From the NCBI RefSeq assembly GCF_032062135.1, contig NC_092859.1, forward strand, positions 28,392,637 through 28,456,636: 64,000 nucleotides of DNA. Direction: 5' to 3'. Below, piece by piece: positions 34,301 through 49,300 of the stretch (positions are counted from its first letter, which is position 1; each line of letters starts with the position of its first letter). Source of the DNA: Pyxicephalus adspersus (lineage: Eukaryota; Chordata; Amphibia; Anura; Pyxicephalidae). Below the pieces are notes generated by a model, which did not search any database, was not told where the DNA came from, and saw nothing but the letters and a program-made list of their open reading frames with translations. Position numbers and translations under genes: made by a program.

Positions 34301-37300
34301 TCCATGATTGACTCGCGTTGCTTTTGCGATCAACCAGTTGAACGCGATCAACGTGTTGGGCACCCCTGATCTAAGTGATGGTTTCTCACAAAAGGCCCTG
34401 TTTACAATTGTTTCTTCTTCTTTACAGTCCAGAGATTATGGCCATGACAACCCATTTCACTGATGATCTCATGGAGAGTGGGCTCACTCAGAAGATTCTT
34501 ACCCTGGCTTCTCAGATCAATGTGAACAATGAATTTGATAAACTTCAGAAAGAACGAGGATTAGGCAATGAGAAGCATCGAAAGGAGGCAAGTTAACTGG
34601 GAGATTAAACAAGACTAACGCTGTTTGAGAAATACCTTCTATGTGTATATTGTTTAACAAATAAAGATCAGTTTATAAAGCAATGAATCTGACATTTACT
34701 GAAATATTCCTTGGTGGAAAATCTTCCAGGCCCATTTGTTTCAGTAACAGTATTTAATTCTCCACCAGGTAATGTTTTAGTGAATGTCTGCTTTATAAGT
34801 AGACCACATAAATCTTTTTGTTGTAATGTTAGGCTAAATTAAAGCTAGAAAAATATATTTTTGTCCTTCAGTGTTCACAAACGTACAGTATTTCAGCAGT
34901 GTTTTACAAAAAAAAACAGATTACTTAGCAGTGCACAGCCATACTCCAAACCTTAATTGTAGCTTTTCTGTTTTTTAGGTGTCAGACCTCATAAAGGAAT
35001 GCCGTGAGTCTTTGGCAGAAAGCCTCTTCTGCTGGACCTGCCAGTCTCCACTGCGTAAAGATGACACACTGCTTCTGATTGGATACCTGGAAAAAGTTAC
35101 TTTGGAAGCAGATGGTACCCTGGACAGTGTTAATTTATACCTCCTTATGGCCCTCCTGTACTGCTTGGATGTAAGCTTTTTGGAGCATGGCACGGAAGAT
35201 CGGGATGGTATGACCACTCATAGTTAGCGGTGTTCATTTTTGTTTTATTATTGTGTTATAGAGATCTTAGTATGTCCTTCACTCTCTTAGAACTAATTCA
35301 GCAATCCCCTCTTCTCAACGAGAGACAGTATGTCGCAGCCATTCATCATCGTCTGCAAGACCCCAAGCCATGGAAATCGGCTGGGCTACAAGCTACTGTT
35401 CGTCTGGCATGGGCCCTCACACTGCGAGGTGTATCTCAGTTATGGGAAGCTACAGGTATGTACCAAGCACTGTGACTGTTTTTTATCGTCTGCAGGCTAT
35501 AGAATTAAAATGTGCATGTCAGGAAACTCAAAATGAACTTGCATAGCACAGGTGTTCCATGGAATGATACATAAACACAAATGTAGCATGTGATGTGTCC
35601 GGGCAAACATCTAAATATATAAAAGTTGTTTCACCTATAAAGAATTTATTGCAAGTATCCATCAAGTTCTAAGATTTACTCAGCCCTGTCTGTCAGGGCA
35701 GGAGACCTGATTTTTTTTTTTTTTTTTTAATGTTGGGTATTAGAAGTGATCCCTCTTTCACTTTTTCTCCTTCTATCAGCATGCTCTTTGTCAGCCCATG
35801 AACTGATTGACTTCTTTTGCTTCTCCCTATCCTGGTTTGGGCTCTAAAGTACAGGGATTGCAAGAAGGTGATACCAAGTCAAATTTAGATATTTATCCTG
35901 CCTGTTAAAAAAAACAAAAAAAAACAAAAAAAAAACATTTATTAAACTAATCAATGGATACTTTGGCAAATTTGTTGTTTTTTATTTGCCTAGTAGAGTT
36001 CAGCTTTAATATGTTTCTGTTTGTGTTGCAGCTCTTGCAGAATTCACAGAGGCCGATGAGGCAATAACGGAGATGGCTATAGGGGGCAATGCTTTCCTTT
36101 TCCTGACAGATGCTGTAGTGGGTGCTGAATCCTTCTTTCAAGAGGAATTCTTTATCCGCAGGATTCATTACCTGATCACAGATTTTCTTACGCGCATGCC
36201 TATGAAAGTAGGTCACTATTTTTTTTTTTATCACAATTTAGGTGTTAATGCAGATGCTGCTGTCATTGCATGAGAGAATGCAGCTTGGCAAGGTTTGGTA
36301 CTGAAATCAAGAAAATCAACCCACCCCCCAAATAGCAATTGAAACTGGAACTAGGTTCTACAACTAAGGATGCTCTATGCACACAATCCTAATAAAAATT
36401 AGCTGACACTAACTTATTATAGAAATAATATTTGCTTCAAAACTGAACCTTCACTACAGTTTTCCAATCTTGTTAAAAGCAAGCACTGTTTACTTTAATT
36501 ACCCAGTTGTACAGATTAAGTGAGTAAACATGAGTTTGTTTTGTTACGTGATTTGATAATTTAAGTGAATATTTATACTATTAAGATATTGATTCTCGGC
36601 TCCTTTTATTAAATCATACAACCTATCTATGCAGGACAAAGTGATATTGTCCATCATAACCCCCTTGTACTCTTTGCCTGTGCTGTCTCACACTTTTACT
36701 TCTTCTGCCTTAATTTATTGCCTCCTGTCAGCTTGTGTTGAAGGCTAACAGAAGTGATGCCATGTGACACTTTGCAAATACACTAACTGTTATTATGAAT
36801 CCACATGTCAGATGATTGTTGACTGGATCAACTGTTGTGCTACTGTGAAAATCTGACATACAGTGGTCCCCCAGTGTTTTATCAGTCAGCCCTGGTGGAT
36901 TTTTGAACGACTGTTATGCATTCCCATTAAAGGGGGCACAGCAGGGTGCTACTAGCTCAACGTCTCCACTTGCTACATTGCTTTTAGTTTTTAGAGAGAG
37001 AAAATGAATGACACTGTCACATGACAAGCAATTGAACTCATAATCAATGTGTAAGACTTGCTGAACCTGGCTGCATTGTATCTTACTGATGGATTTTAGG
37101 AGTAATGTTGGTTGGGGAGAAAAAAAGCAGCATTGTGCTCAACTTGTGCTTAAAGGTGTGTGTTTGTTTTTTTTTATTTGCATCTTTCACTTCTTACCAT
37201 ACCATGTGTAAAACATGTAGTGTCAAATAAAAACAAAATGGCCTAAATCTTTTATATTAGGACTTAGCAACCTTTACATTTGATTTATATTTTTCATATT

Positions 37301-40300
37301 TATGAATATATTACAAAGGATTTCTCTTTTGTTGTGTCATATAGGTTAAACAACTGAGGAATCGGGCAGAGGAAGATGCTCGCCTAATTCACATGAGCAT
37401 ACAAATGGGTAATGAGCCCCCCACATCTTTACGCCGAGATCTCGAACATGTTATGTTACTGGTAAGCTGAATCTTAATAAATAAACATGTGGTTCCGCTT
37501 CCACCATAATACTGAAAATTCTAATTTTGACTTTTACAGATATGGTTTGTTTAATTTTAGGAGCATCTAAAGCTGAACCCCAGCCTTCTGCACAGTTGTA
37601 CAGACTCAGCTGTACTGAAATTGCTTATTAAATTGAATAACTCTTCTTGGAAGAGCTGCTTGGCTTTCCTAAATAGACCCTGCCATGTCTCTAAGAAAAT
37701 TAGTTCCTGGTATTTTCTTTGGTATTCAACACCTTACAGAATGCCATCTGCTCTGGTTCTTCAGACCTCCTAGGTCACCACAGTATGCTGTAGCAATGTA
37801 GGTATTGGAGGATGCATCCAACGCTTCCAGAGGTGTTGAAGATCACAGAGATGCTGGAGTGAAAGGGAGATAGGAACAGGGCTGCTGAAGAGTTAACTAT
37901 TTTTTTCTATCGCAGAGCACTGTTTTTTTCCCCTTAGAGTCTTGAAAGGATCCTTTTTTAAAGCTTAACACTGGATTCAATTTAATTTTTATCTAGAATT
38001 CCAATTGAAAAGCTGGTGGAACAAAGCAATGCCAGTGTTTGTACTTTGGATTTTAATATCTATTCTGCTAGCATGTGTCCTGTGTCAACAAACAACTCCT
38101 GGACAAGTCTAGGGATTTGCTTCTTTCTCTGTGGTATAACAGTAAGTGCTAAGATGGACACAAACTGACAGGTTTCTCAGGACCAGTGATAAACTAGATA
38201 GAAAATATTTACCACATTTTCATGTTTTTCTAAAAAAAAGTTTAATGTTGTAATTTTTTTTACAATCACAATAACATTTTATGAATAACCCTTGCAGATT
38301 GCTGAGCTTTATAAGCAAGATCCCTTTCATCTTGAACTGGCTCTAGAATATTGGTGTCCAGCCGAACCGCTCCAAAGCACCTCTTTGATGGGGTCGTATC
38401 TTGGGGTTCCTCACCAAAGGCCTCCTCAGCGTCAGGTACATTGCCTTTTATGTGTTATTTGGTTAACATGTATCCAACATAATCTTTAAATTCTGTTCTC
38501 AGTTTGGCTAATAGATGTGGTTAGTTGGAGGGTAGTGTTAAATTGCATTTCATTGGTTTGCAAGAGAGTGATTACTGAGCATCTTAAGGTGTTCTTCAAA
38601 TTGATGCACAACCCTCAGTCTTTCTACTTTGCAAATTCAGGCGAGAGAAAATTTTGTTCTTTTTTCATTTAAAGTAAAGTTTCATAAAAAGTTCCAGTAA
38701 ATGTAGTGGGTTAGTTTAACAGCAAGAAAAATATGGCAGTTCCCATATTTCCTTCATGACAAGTTTACAATATCTGTGAGATAGATAAGTACATATTGGT
38801 CAGGAGTCCAACATGTCATTTACATTTGAATGGTAATTTCAATGCAGGTGCTGTTATCCAAATTTGTGAGACAGATGAGTGACTTGTTACCACCCACTTT
38901 GTATATCCCATACCTGAAGATGCTCCAGGGGTTGGCCAGTGGCCCTCGCTCTTCTCATTACTGCTTCAGCTTCCTTAAAGCTAATGGCAGCAGTCATGGT
39001 GAGTTCTTACACAGGTTGGTCTGCATGTGTATTTTAATGCGGTGGCCTAAAAAAGTGTGTGGCTTTAGTATGGTTAGCTTGTTCGTTACCAAAAGCAAAA
39101 AACATAATTAAAATGTATGTGAATTTTTTTTTTTTTGGTCCAATGAACACTCAGTTTGAATCAACTAAATACAATAAAGGTGCATTAAAACAAAAAAGGT
39201 ACAATGTTTTACTGTTCAAAGTTTCTCGGTCTCTGTGTTGATGCAGTAGTCTCTTTTCAGAGGTCGGTGTTTCTATTAACGAAAATTTCTATTTCAGAAG
39301 TCGGTTGTGGCTATTTTCTCAGGGAAACAAACTTTTAAAACTTGGTACACTTTGTTATAATACACCTGAAATATCTTCAGCTGATAAAAAAAAGTTCAGC
39401 TATGTTTTGAGAATGGCATTTGGCAAAATTAGAGAAATCCCTTCTGGCGGTGCATATGAGCCACCTGTATTTTTAGTTAGACCGTAACAGAAAGTGAGCG
39501 GTCAGTCCCAGATTTTCATTTACTCTGTAAAATAGATGTCATATTTGCACTTATTGTTCATTTTATTTATTTTACAAAATAAATTAACTGCATTTTACAA
39601 GGGTTTTTATTTGGTCTTAGTGGAGAACCTGCAGGCAGCAGGAGGCAGCCCTGTATCTTGGGATCACTTCTTCCATTCGCTTGGACTGTACCATGAACAC
39701 TTACGGAGGGACCTACCCAGTCCTGACAGTATTCACCTTCGCCACCCGCCGCTTAGAGGAATTACCCAACGTGAAATGGATGGGCTTATTTCATGCCTGC
39801 AGCTCACCACCACTGTCATTGAATGGGTAAATGAAGTGCTATGTTTAAATTAAAATTTGTCAGCACATTTTGTTGCATTTTCATTGTGATTTGTGGGTCA
39901 TCATCCAAGACCTGAGTAAAATGCTTTCTCGGCTTTAATGGGGAAGAGGTCTTGTGTTTCTTTTTTTTTTAGCCATTGTTGTTTGTACCTTTTGCAAAGT
40001 GCTGTTTTGGGCTTTATTGATATGTATGTTAATCTGTGCCATACACTTACTGGCTGTAATTGTTATCAGAGTGAGAGTGCTCGTCTGGCTCTCTGTGAGC
40101 ATGCACAGTGGACACCGGTAGTCGTGATTTTGGGATTGCTGCAGTGCAGTATCCCCCCTGTTCTGAAAGCTGAGCTGCTGAAAACACTGGCTGCATTTGG
40201 GAAGTCTCCAGAAATCGCCGCTCCCCTCTGGCAGTCCCTGGAGTACACTCAGGTATGACTTCTAAAATTCTCAATGAATTGCTTGCTTTATCGTTTTAGG

Positions 40301-43300
40301 TTATGTTATTGAAATTATTTTTCAAGCAGCAGGGAATGACTTGTAAACAAGTGCAGTAACAATGAGGGAAAGAAGTATTTGATCCCCTGCTGATTTTGTA
40401 TGTTTGCCCTCTGACAAAGAAATGACCAGTCTATAATTGTAATGGTAGGTTTATTGTAGTTGTGAGAGACAGAATAACAACAAAAGAACCCTCCAAACCC
40501 AGTTCTCAAAAGTCAGAGTTTGATGTGCATTGCAATGAGTGAAATAAGTTTTTGATCCCCGATCAACCAGCAAGATTTCAGGCTCCCTGGTGTCTTCTCT
40601 GTATGCAGGTAACGAGCTGAGATTAGGAGCACCCTCTGTATGGGAGTGCTCCTAATCCAAGCTTGTTACAATACCTGTATAAAAGACACCTGTCCACAGA
40701 AGCAATCCATCAATCAGATTCCAAACTAGCCACCATGGACAAGACCAAAAAGCTGTCCAAGGATGTCAGGAACAAGATTGTAGACCTACACAAGGCTGGA
40801 CTGGTCTACAAGACTATCGCCAAGCAGCTTGGCAACAGTTGGCTCAATAATTTGCAAATGGAAGAAACACAAAATAACTGTCAATCTCCCTCGGTCTGGT
40901 GCTCCATGCCAGGATCTCCCCTTGTGGAGTTGCAATAATCAGGAGAATGGTGATGAAGCTACCCAGAACTACACGGGGGGAAATTGTCAATGATCTTGGG
41001 GCAGCTGGGACCATACTCACCAAGAAAACAATTGGTAACACTGCACTGTGAAGACCTGAAAGCTTGCAGAGCCCGCAAGGTCCCCCTGCTCAAGATTGCA
41101 GATGTACAGGCCCGTATGCAGTTTGCCAGTGAACATCTGAATGATCCAGAGGAATACTGGGTGAAAGTGTTGTGGTCAGATGACACCAAAATTGAGCTCT
41201 TTTGCATCAACTCAACTCTCGCCGTGTTTGGAGAAGGAGGAACGCTGCCTATGACCCCAAGAACACCATCTCCACCGTCAAACATGGAGGTGGACACATT
41301 ATGCTTTGGGGGTGATTTTCTGCTAAGAGGACCGGACACTTTCACCGCACCACCATCAAATCTTGGGTGAGCACCTCCTTCCCTCAGCCAGGGCATTGAA
41401 AATAAGTCGTGGATGTGTATTCCAGCATGACAATGACCCAAAACACACAGCCAAGGAAAAAAAGGAGTGCCTCAAGAAGACGCACATAAGCTCCTGGAGT
41501 GGCCAGGAGCTAGCTATTCGCGGGACCTTAATCCCCTAGAAAATTTGTGGAGGGAGCTGAAGGTTCGAATTTTCAAACATCAGCCTGGAAACCTTACTGA
41601 CATGGAGAGGATCTGCAAAGAGGAGTGGGACAAAATCCCTCCTGAGATGTGTGCTAACCTGGTGGCCAACTACAAGAAACGTCTGACCTCAACAAGGGGT
41701 TTGCCACCAAGTACTAAGTCATCTACTAAGTGATCAAATACTTATTTCGCTCATTACAATGCACATCAAGCTCTGACTTTTGAGCACTGTGTTTTTGAGG
41801 GTTCTTTTATTGTTGTTCTGTCTTTCACACTGGGCACACAATCAGCAGGGGATCAAATACTTCTTTCCCTCACTGTAGCCCAGAAGTATGAATTTGGTCT
41901 TTCTGCCTTTACATGTACAGAGGTGCATGCCCCTTCCCTTTCTCAAAATTCTAGCCTCCCATTTCTGTAGTCCTGGCTGTGTTGCCTCCCTAACACCACA
42001 ATGCTTCTTCTCAATGTCAGGCTTTCACAATTCACATTAAATAACACTTTCAGGCAAAAAAAAAAAAAAAAAAAAAAACAAAAAAAAAAAACAACTCTCC
42101 ACAAACACACATACATAAGATGGATCTTAAAGCAACATGGCAAGAGAGGACTTCTCATACAAAATATAACATCATTTGTTAATGTTGACATATGCTTTGT
42201 TGATGATGTGATGTCCAAAGGGTTTGTCTTTTTAATTTTGGTACAACAACTTTAACATAATTTTTTTTGCTTATTAATGTCTTTCCTAATTTGCGCAGAT
42301 TTTGCAAACCGTCCGAACTCCTGGACAGAGGCAAGCATCCGGAATAGAGGTAATTTATGGATTACTCTCAGTCATTGTATTTGGTGCTTGTCTGAATAGC
42401 CATTGTTGTATTCTTTTACATGATATTCTATTTTAATAAATTAGTATGTGAATTATTTTAAAATGAAAGTATTTTATATGCATATGTTTCAAATATGCTC
42501 TCTAAGGGAAATCATATGGAGGATTCTCTCCATTTTTAGAATCGTCTTTTAGAAATGACTAGATGAGGCAAGCTGGACAATTTATCTGTGTACAAATACA
42601 ACCTGGTTACCCCCTTATGGTTAGTCTTTTCACATTTTGATTCTGCTTTAATGTATTTATTTGATTTAAGCTAAATGCTCAGTAAGGCTTTTATACAAAT
42701 ATACATCTGCAGTATTTCAAAATTTAAAAAATGTTTATATGTAAAAAAAGTTGTATACTTACGTTTAATAAAGCCAACTTTAAACATTTTAAAAAGTTAG
42801 TAGAAAAATTAATACCATTGACTTAACCAGTGTAGTTACCTTTTTTTTTTTTTAAGGATATTTCAGGCCAGACTTGTTACTGTCAGGCCACCAGCCCCCG
42901 AGCAAATGGACTATTCTGTATTTTATCAATACAATATATTAGTACTGTTTGATGTCTCATTGTGAAATTGTTGCAGTTTCATAGTTTATATTGGGTTTTT
43001 TTTTTTTTTTTGGCAAGGTGGAACTGAATGAAATCGAGTCTCGGGCTGAGGAGTACCCACTTACCCGAGCCTTTTGCCACCTTATTGGCACATTGGTGGA
43101 GAGCTCTTTTCCAACCAACCTGGGAGCTGGATTAAGGCCTCCTGGATTTGAACCATACCTAGATTTTCTTAGAGACTCCGTGTTCCTCCGCTTTAACACC
43201 AGAGCTTACAGAAGAGCTGCAGAAAAGGTACTTGTACAGCACATACAAAAATAGCTTTAATTGCAATTCCTAGTAGGCGGTCTTCTGTGTTACTAGATTG

Positions 43301-46300
43301 ATTACTTGAATCAATGTTTGTGTATAATTGCTTTACATGAAATTCATATTTATTAGTGTGTTGATGGGGTGGGGGAGAAAGGAACCAGGAACATTGAAGG
43401 AAAAATAAATGTCTTCTACTTTTCCATCCGTTCTAGCTGGAACTGTAGCTTCCATCAATGTCTTTAGCATTTCTCACTTGCAGCTGTATCAGTAAATGGT
43501 TTCTCCCATTACAGAGGTTGTGTTTTCCAACCTCTGCCTTGTAAGTCCTTTTGTGAATGGGGGATGGAACCAGAGAGTGTTGCATTGTCAAAGAGAACGA
43601 TGAAAGCTGCAGAGATGAGACATATTATTAAAATCCTTACTTTCTGAAATAATTGGCTGTGCTGTAGGTGCATGTTCTGTTCTCTACTTATGTAGTGTTA
43701 AATTTTTTCTCTGACCTTTGCAGTGGGAAGTGGCAGAGGCTGTACTTGACGTATTTTATAAGCTGCTCAGAGATTATGAACCACAGCCTGAAGACTTTGT
43801 AGACCAATATGTGGAGATGCAAGGTACGTGAACAAGAAATGTTAACAACCCTTTTAAAAACAGGATTCTTCCCCTATGTTAGGCAGAACAGAAGAGGGGA
43901 ATTAATTCTACAATCCCAAAATTTCCTTTTGCAGGGTTTTTCTCCATAGATACAGTGCAGGATTACCAACGGTATCAAAGGAGTCACTAATGTAACTGCC
44001 ACAGGACTCACATTTGTGTGTTTGTGTTTAAATGTACATAAAGATCTAGGAAGTCTAAAATATAGGAAGCTGATTTGTGATTCTGCCAAGGTTTGTAAAA
44101 GTTCTTGCTTAACTATGAACTTGTCTGGGCACTCCAAACTAATATTTAATATACTTTCCTTTTAGCAAGTTGAATTACCAACCAACTTTACATATCTCAC
44201 TTAGATTCTATGGTGGATGTACTGCCTACTGTATTTTATTGAAGAGGCCCTTTTCAGCAGGGTCTCCTTACTATAGCATGTGACACATGTGTAACAAACA
44301 AAAGCCAAAACTTGAAACATAAGTTCTGTGTGGACTGGACCTCAGATTAAACTGTTTTCTTCCTACATCTGTATATTTTATATGCTTTTCAATTTGTTTT
44401 CAGGGGAGGAGAGAGCTGCTTTTAAGCCCCCTGGTTTCACCCTTATGTATCACTTTCTTAATGATTCTCAGATGTTGGCACTGTGCCTTAGTCTGCTGGA
44501 AGAGGGTGTCACACAGCTGGACACCTACTCTCCTTTTCCAGGTAATGTGGTTAAGTAGATGGATTGAATAAATCAACACAGTAAAGTTACATTTGTATGA
44601 TGTGCAGTAGCCCACAGCAACCAAATTAAACTTAAATGAAAATCTAGCTAGTTGCTATGGGTTAGTGCCTGCAGATCTCGTCACTGAAATTTCTACTGCA
44701 TTGTTCAATTATCTAAAGACTGAAAATGAGAAAGGACAAGAGAGGTCTTGGCCTAGCTTTTCATGTGGTAGAACTTGGGTATTGCTCCACTCTTAGCTTT
44801 TCCTGCATGAGATTCTGTTTTATTCCCTGTACTAAAATTGCTCCTGGCCCCTGAAAGACTTACCCTTTTTTAAATTTGCTGCTTCAGCCATGTCGCCACC
44901 AAAAAAGCCTTTTTGAAGTCTTTTTGAAACTTGATAAAGATAACCTGCTTCTCACTGATAAGTGGGAACCTCTTCCTGCTAACTTAGAACAGAATACAGT
45001 TGCTACTCTGTAGGTACTGGGTTTGTTTTTTAGTTGCCAGAGCATTGTTACTCCCAAACTTAGAAAAGTAAAAGTTGATATTTTTACACACCAGGCACAT
45101 CAAAATTTTTACATTTGACAAACCTTGCCAACACACATCCTGCCAGCAACAAGCCCAGATGAAGACTTCGCTGTTGTGACGTCTATGAAATAGGCCGTGG
45201 AGCTGAAACCTTTGATTTGTACAAAGAATCTGATCTTCCACAAAAAGAATCTGATCCCACTGGCTTGAATAAATCTTTTAGTAACCCTATTTGGTAAAGG
45301 TAGATTCTCCTTTTGCAGTGAAATGTGTACATGGCTTTAGCTCTGCGTCACCTTGAGCCCCACCATTCATTTAATTTCTAATAGTCCATCAGCAGAATTC
45401 ACCTCTTTTGACTTTCTCTAAATGTTACTATATATTAGTGGCCTGTTCATTTCCAAGAAATGTAAGTAAATGTTTTGAATATTCAAATTATTAATTCAAA
45501 TTTACATTTTAAGTGTATCCTTTGTCTAGAGAGTTTGTTTTACACACTTCTCTTTTCCTGCATATTCTGTGCTCGAGCTTGTTTTAAAATCACCACTGCT
45601 ATGTTTTTTTAGGCAAGAATCACCTGGAAAAAGCAGTAGCGTACTGCTTTATGCTCCTGAACCTAACCCTGCAGAAGGAAAACCTCTTCATGGACCTTCT
45701 GCGGGAAAGCCACCTCTCCCTTATTGTCACTCCATTGGAACATCTTCTTCAGGGCATTAACCTTCGATCCAAGAAGGCAGATCATGTGGTGAATATTGCA
45801 AGGTATGCCAAGGATGAGCATGTCATTGTTTAGCTATTGAGATGAACAGCAATCATTGCATTAAAGCTCAACGCTTTTAGATCCCTACCCTGTGTCTAGA
45901 CAGTGAAAACTCCCAGCATTTTTTTCTGCTGTACCAGTGTTCTCCCCAGCCCCTTTTAGCTGGTAGCACCTCCTTGCACTTTTCAGCAACCACCCGCCTG
46001 TTTTTGGGAGCTTACTAATGAGTTGGGTCACAATACTGGGGCCACCACCCATCTACAATTTCTTCCCACCCAGCTTAACAAAAATTCTGGTTTCAGCACT
46101 GTATACCAAAGAATGATTGCACAACAGAGATACAAAGTCATATCATTTATTTACACTACTTGATAAAAAAAGTTGCAAATATTTGTTACTTTTATATATT
46201 GCTCGAGTTGGGTTTTAAGGATTAGAAATTTGTAGCAGTTTTGTTGTGGTGCACACCAACTTGCATGTTTCTCCCAACTCTACTAGTCAGAAGTTTACAG

Positions 46301-49300
46301 TAACTGGGAAGGTAAAAAAAATTAGGCTGGGAATCTTTAAATATCAAAATATAACTTTTTGTTCTACAAATAAATGAGAATTTTCTTTGCTTATTTATTA
46401 GGTATCTATATCATGGCAACAGCAACCCTGAGCTGGCCTTTGAAAGCTCCAAGATCCTGCATAGCATATCCTGTAATATCAACATCCAAGCCAAGCTTGT
46501 AGGAGATTTTACGCAGGATCAGGTAGTTATGCATTTTGGCAGCAATAGTTTTGTGTGATTTTTTTTATATTTTATATGTTATTTATTGGACAATTTTGAA
46601 GTTGACAGTTTATGGCTATTGTCTCCTTGTAAAATCAATACTTTTGATTTTCTCTCCTTTGTGGCAGAATGTAAGTCAGAAGCTAATGGCTGGTTTTGTG
46701 GAATGTTTGGACAATGAGGATATAGAGGAGGCTGTTAATCCCATGGAAGGTAAGTTCACCAAGGTTGTTGCTGCTTTTTATTTTTGCTATTATTTTGCTA
46801 CTGCTTCCTTCATTTTTATGGTATGCTTATATTCCTATATATTCCAAAAAATGGTTTGCAGTAAGTAATATAAAGTGAATACCCTCTTATCCTTTTGGGT
46901 TTCAGCTTTCTCACTGCTGTGCCTGTAATAAGATGACGGTGCTAATCACTGCCTTATGATGGTGTTGAAATTTATGTACACATTGCTATTTTGGCATACA
47001 TGCGTAACCAAAAGGTCCCACTGGAAGACTATTATGAGAGAATCTACCCCAGAATCTGGAGTTCCAGCAAAAAGTAAAATTGTAAAGGAACCAGGAAGAA
47101 GACCCGTGACTTCCTCTGGCTTAATTTTTTCGCTGTCCTGCAGACCGGAACATTACCCTACATGTGTGTTGTTGTGTTCAAGAGTTTACAAGAAACTGAA
47201 TGTTTTGCACAATAAATTATTTACATATGTAAATTATTTTTGTCTTTCAGAAACTGAACAGGAAAGTGAGCAGGCCTCCGTCCAGTACAAAACCAAAATT
47301 CACATTTTGGACCTTCTGATCACCTCTTTAGAAATGAAACCACCAAACTTGGCTCTCTATCTACTGGGTTTTGAGCTGAAGAAGCCAGTCAGCACAACAA
47401 ATCTTCAGGACTCTGGTATGTTTATACTTCCCATACTGGAGCACAATTTCCACCACTATTTCAGTGACACGGAGAACAACAAATGTCTTTGATTAATATG
47501 GTAACTTGGTAATTTGCTTGGAACATTTTCCCTGAAACTATTCATTTTGATAACAAAATAATTTGGTTGTTTATTTATTTTTTTTTTCTATTAATGTACA
47601 GCTCTGCACATTTTTTTTGGTGCAATATAAATTCTGTTTAATAATAACTGATGTATCATTTGTGCATGATATATTTGCAGGTGTTTTGGGCTGCCCACGG
47701 ACCTGCCTTCACTCTATTCTGGATATCCTTAAGAAAGGAACTGATGGACGAACCGGACCAATTGCTGTCAAAGAGTCCCCACACCTGGCAGAACTATGTT
47801 ATCGGGTATGATATAGAGAACCTGTGATTGTGCTCTTCCCCTTCTTGGCAGGTTTACAGATTTCTGACAGTGGTCTTTCAAACTCAAGATTGTGTTTCAT
47901 TTACCAAGGTGTCTTTAGTAAGAACTGCCTTTGTTTTCACCACCATCATTCAGAAGTTCACCAAAACTTTAAGATGACAAAATTAAGAGACCCTGTCATT
48001 CCAGCACACACCTTTGGCTGCTACTGCAAAATACCTGCTACTTCCAGTTTAGGGGGAAGTCTCTGACTTTGAATAATGTAATTCCCACCTAGTGGCAAAT
48101 TGCTAGGTCCAAGTACTGACATGTGATTACTATAATGCGTTCTAAAAAGCAAAAATCTAAAAATGCACTTGCTGGAATAAGATGTAACTGACCTTTGATG
48201 AGACTGTGTGTACCAGGTACAGTGCTACTTCTTGGTATTACACAGTACAGTCTTCCACTTTGTAACTTTGACATACTGGGGAAATTTGACAGATCAGAAC
48301 TATATCCTTGTGCTAATATGTGAGATCAGTTTTTGGTTTTCTGTGTATTTGGTTTTAATTTGCTATACAGCAGTCTTTAATTTTAAAATTTCTATAAATT
48401 ATGCCAAATATTTTGCAGACGGCCTATAGCACATTTGCTATACAGTTATCTTCCACAGTCAGTTAGAAAATTAAGAATCTCTAGCCATGGAAGTCTGGTG
48501 TATTTTTGTTTCAGTGATTCACTGGACACTGCATTGTCATTTCAGGTTATATACCAGCTTTGTGCTTGTTCCGATACCTCTGGCCCAACCCTGCGTTACC
48601 TCCGGACCAGTCAAGATTTTCTTATTACCCAACTACAGCATCTGCCTTTCTCTGTGGCAGGTAGGTCATCTTTACGTGTGCTTAAGTGAATGCTTTTCAT
48701 GAATTGGTTAAGATACGAGCAAAATATGATTTTTTGTTTATACTATAGGGAACAACTAGTATTGTTAATAGTGCTAAAACATGGCACTAAAATGTGACAT
48801 TTATTTTTTTCTGTTCCTCCTGAAAAGTGTAAAGTAAATATCTGCCAGTTTACTCAGTACTTTTAACTTCTATGTTGTTTACTGGCAAAAAATACCCAGC
48901 TGGTGTCTGAAGAAGCTGAGCCATCACTTATTCAATTTATGTGACAGTGTTTGGGTCTAGCAGTTGGTTAATTTCTCCCGTATCGCACAAGTGGCCATAG
49001 AATAAAAAAGCACTCTGTTATTGCTAGGGAAACATGTATAAAATAGTGGTGAAAGTGTGTCCTTTCCAGCCTTGGACAGCTTTAATAAATCAGGCCCTAT
49101 ATCTCAGGATTTCTTAGTTGCATTATGTTATGTTTTTGCTTTAGGGGTTCAAAGTAGTGTTTAAAATGCAGTAATTGTAAATATATTGATGAAATGGTTT
49201 TGTACTTGTTTTTAAGGTCTGCAGTGGCAGATTAGTGCAAGTCTCTCCTGGCAGGCAAGTTTGTAAGCATCTGGTAGTGATTTAGGTGTGATTTCTTCCA

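Noticed and set aside
46956..47492. 178-codon open frame as one gene
   Set aside because: Only 47251-47415 is NUP205 exon 21; the rest is intron read-through.
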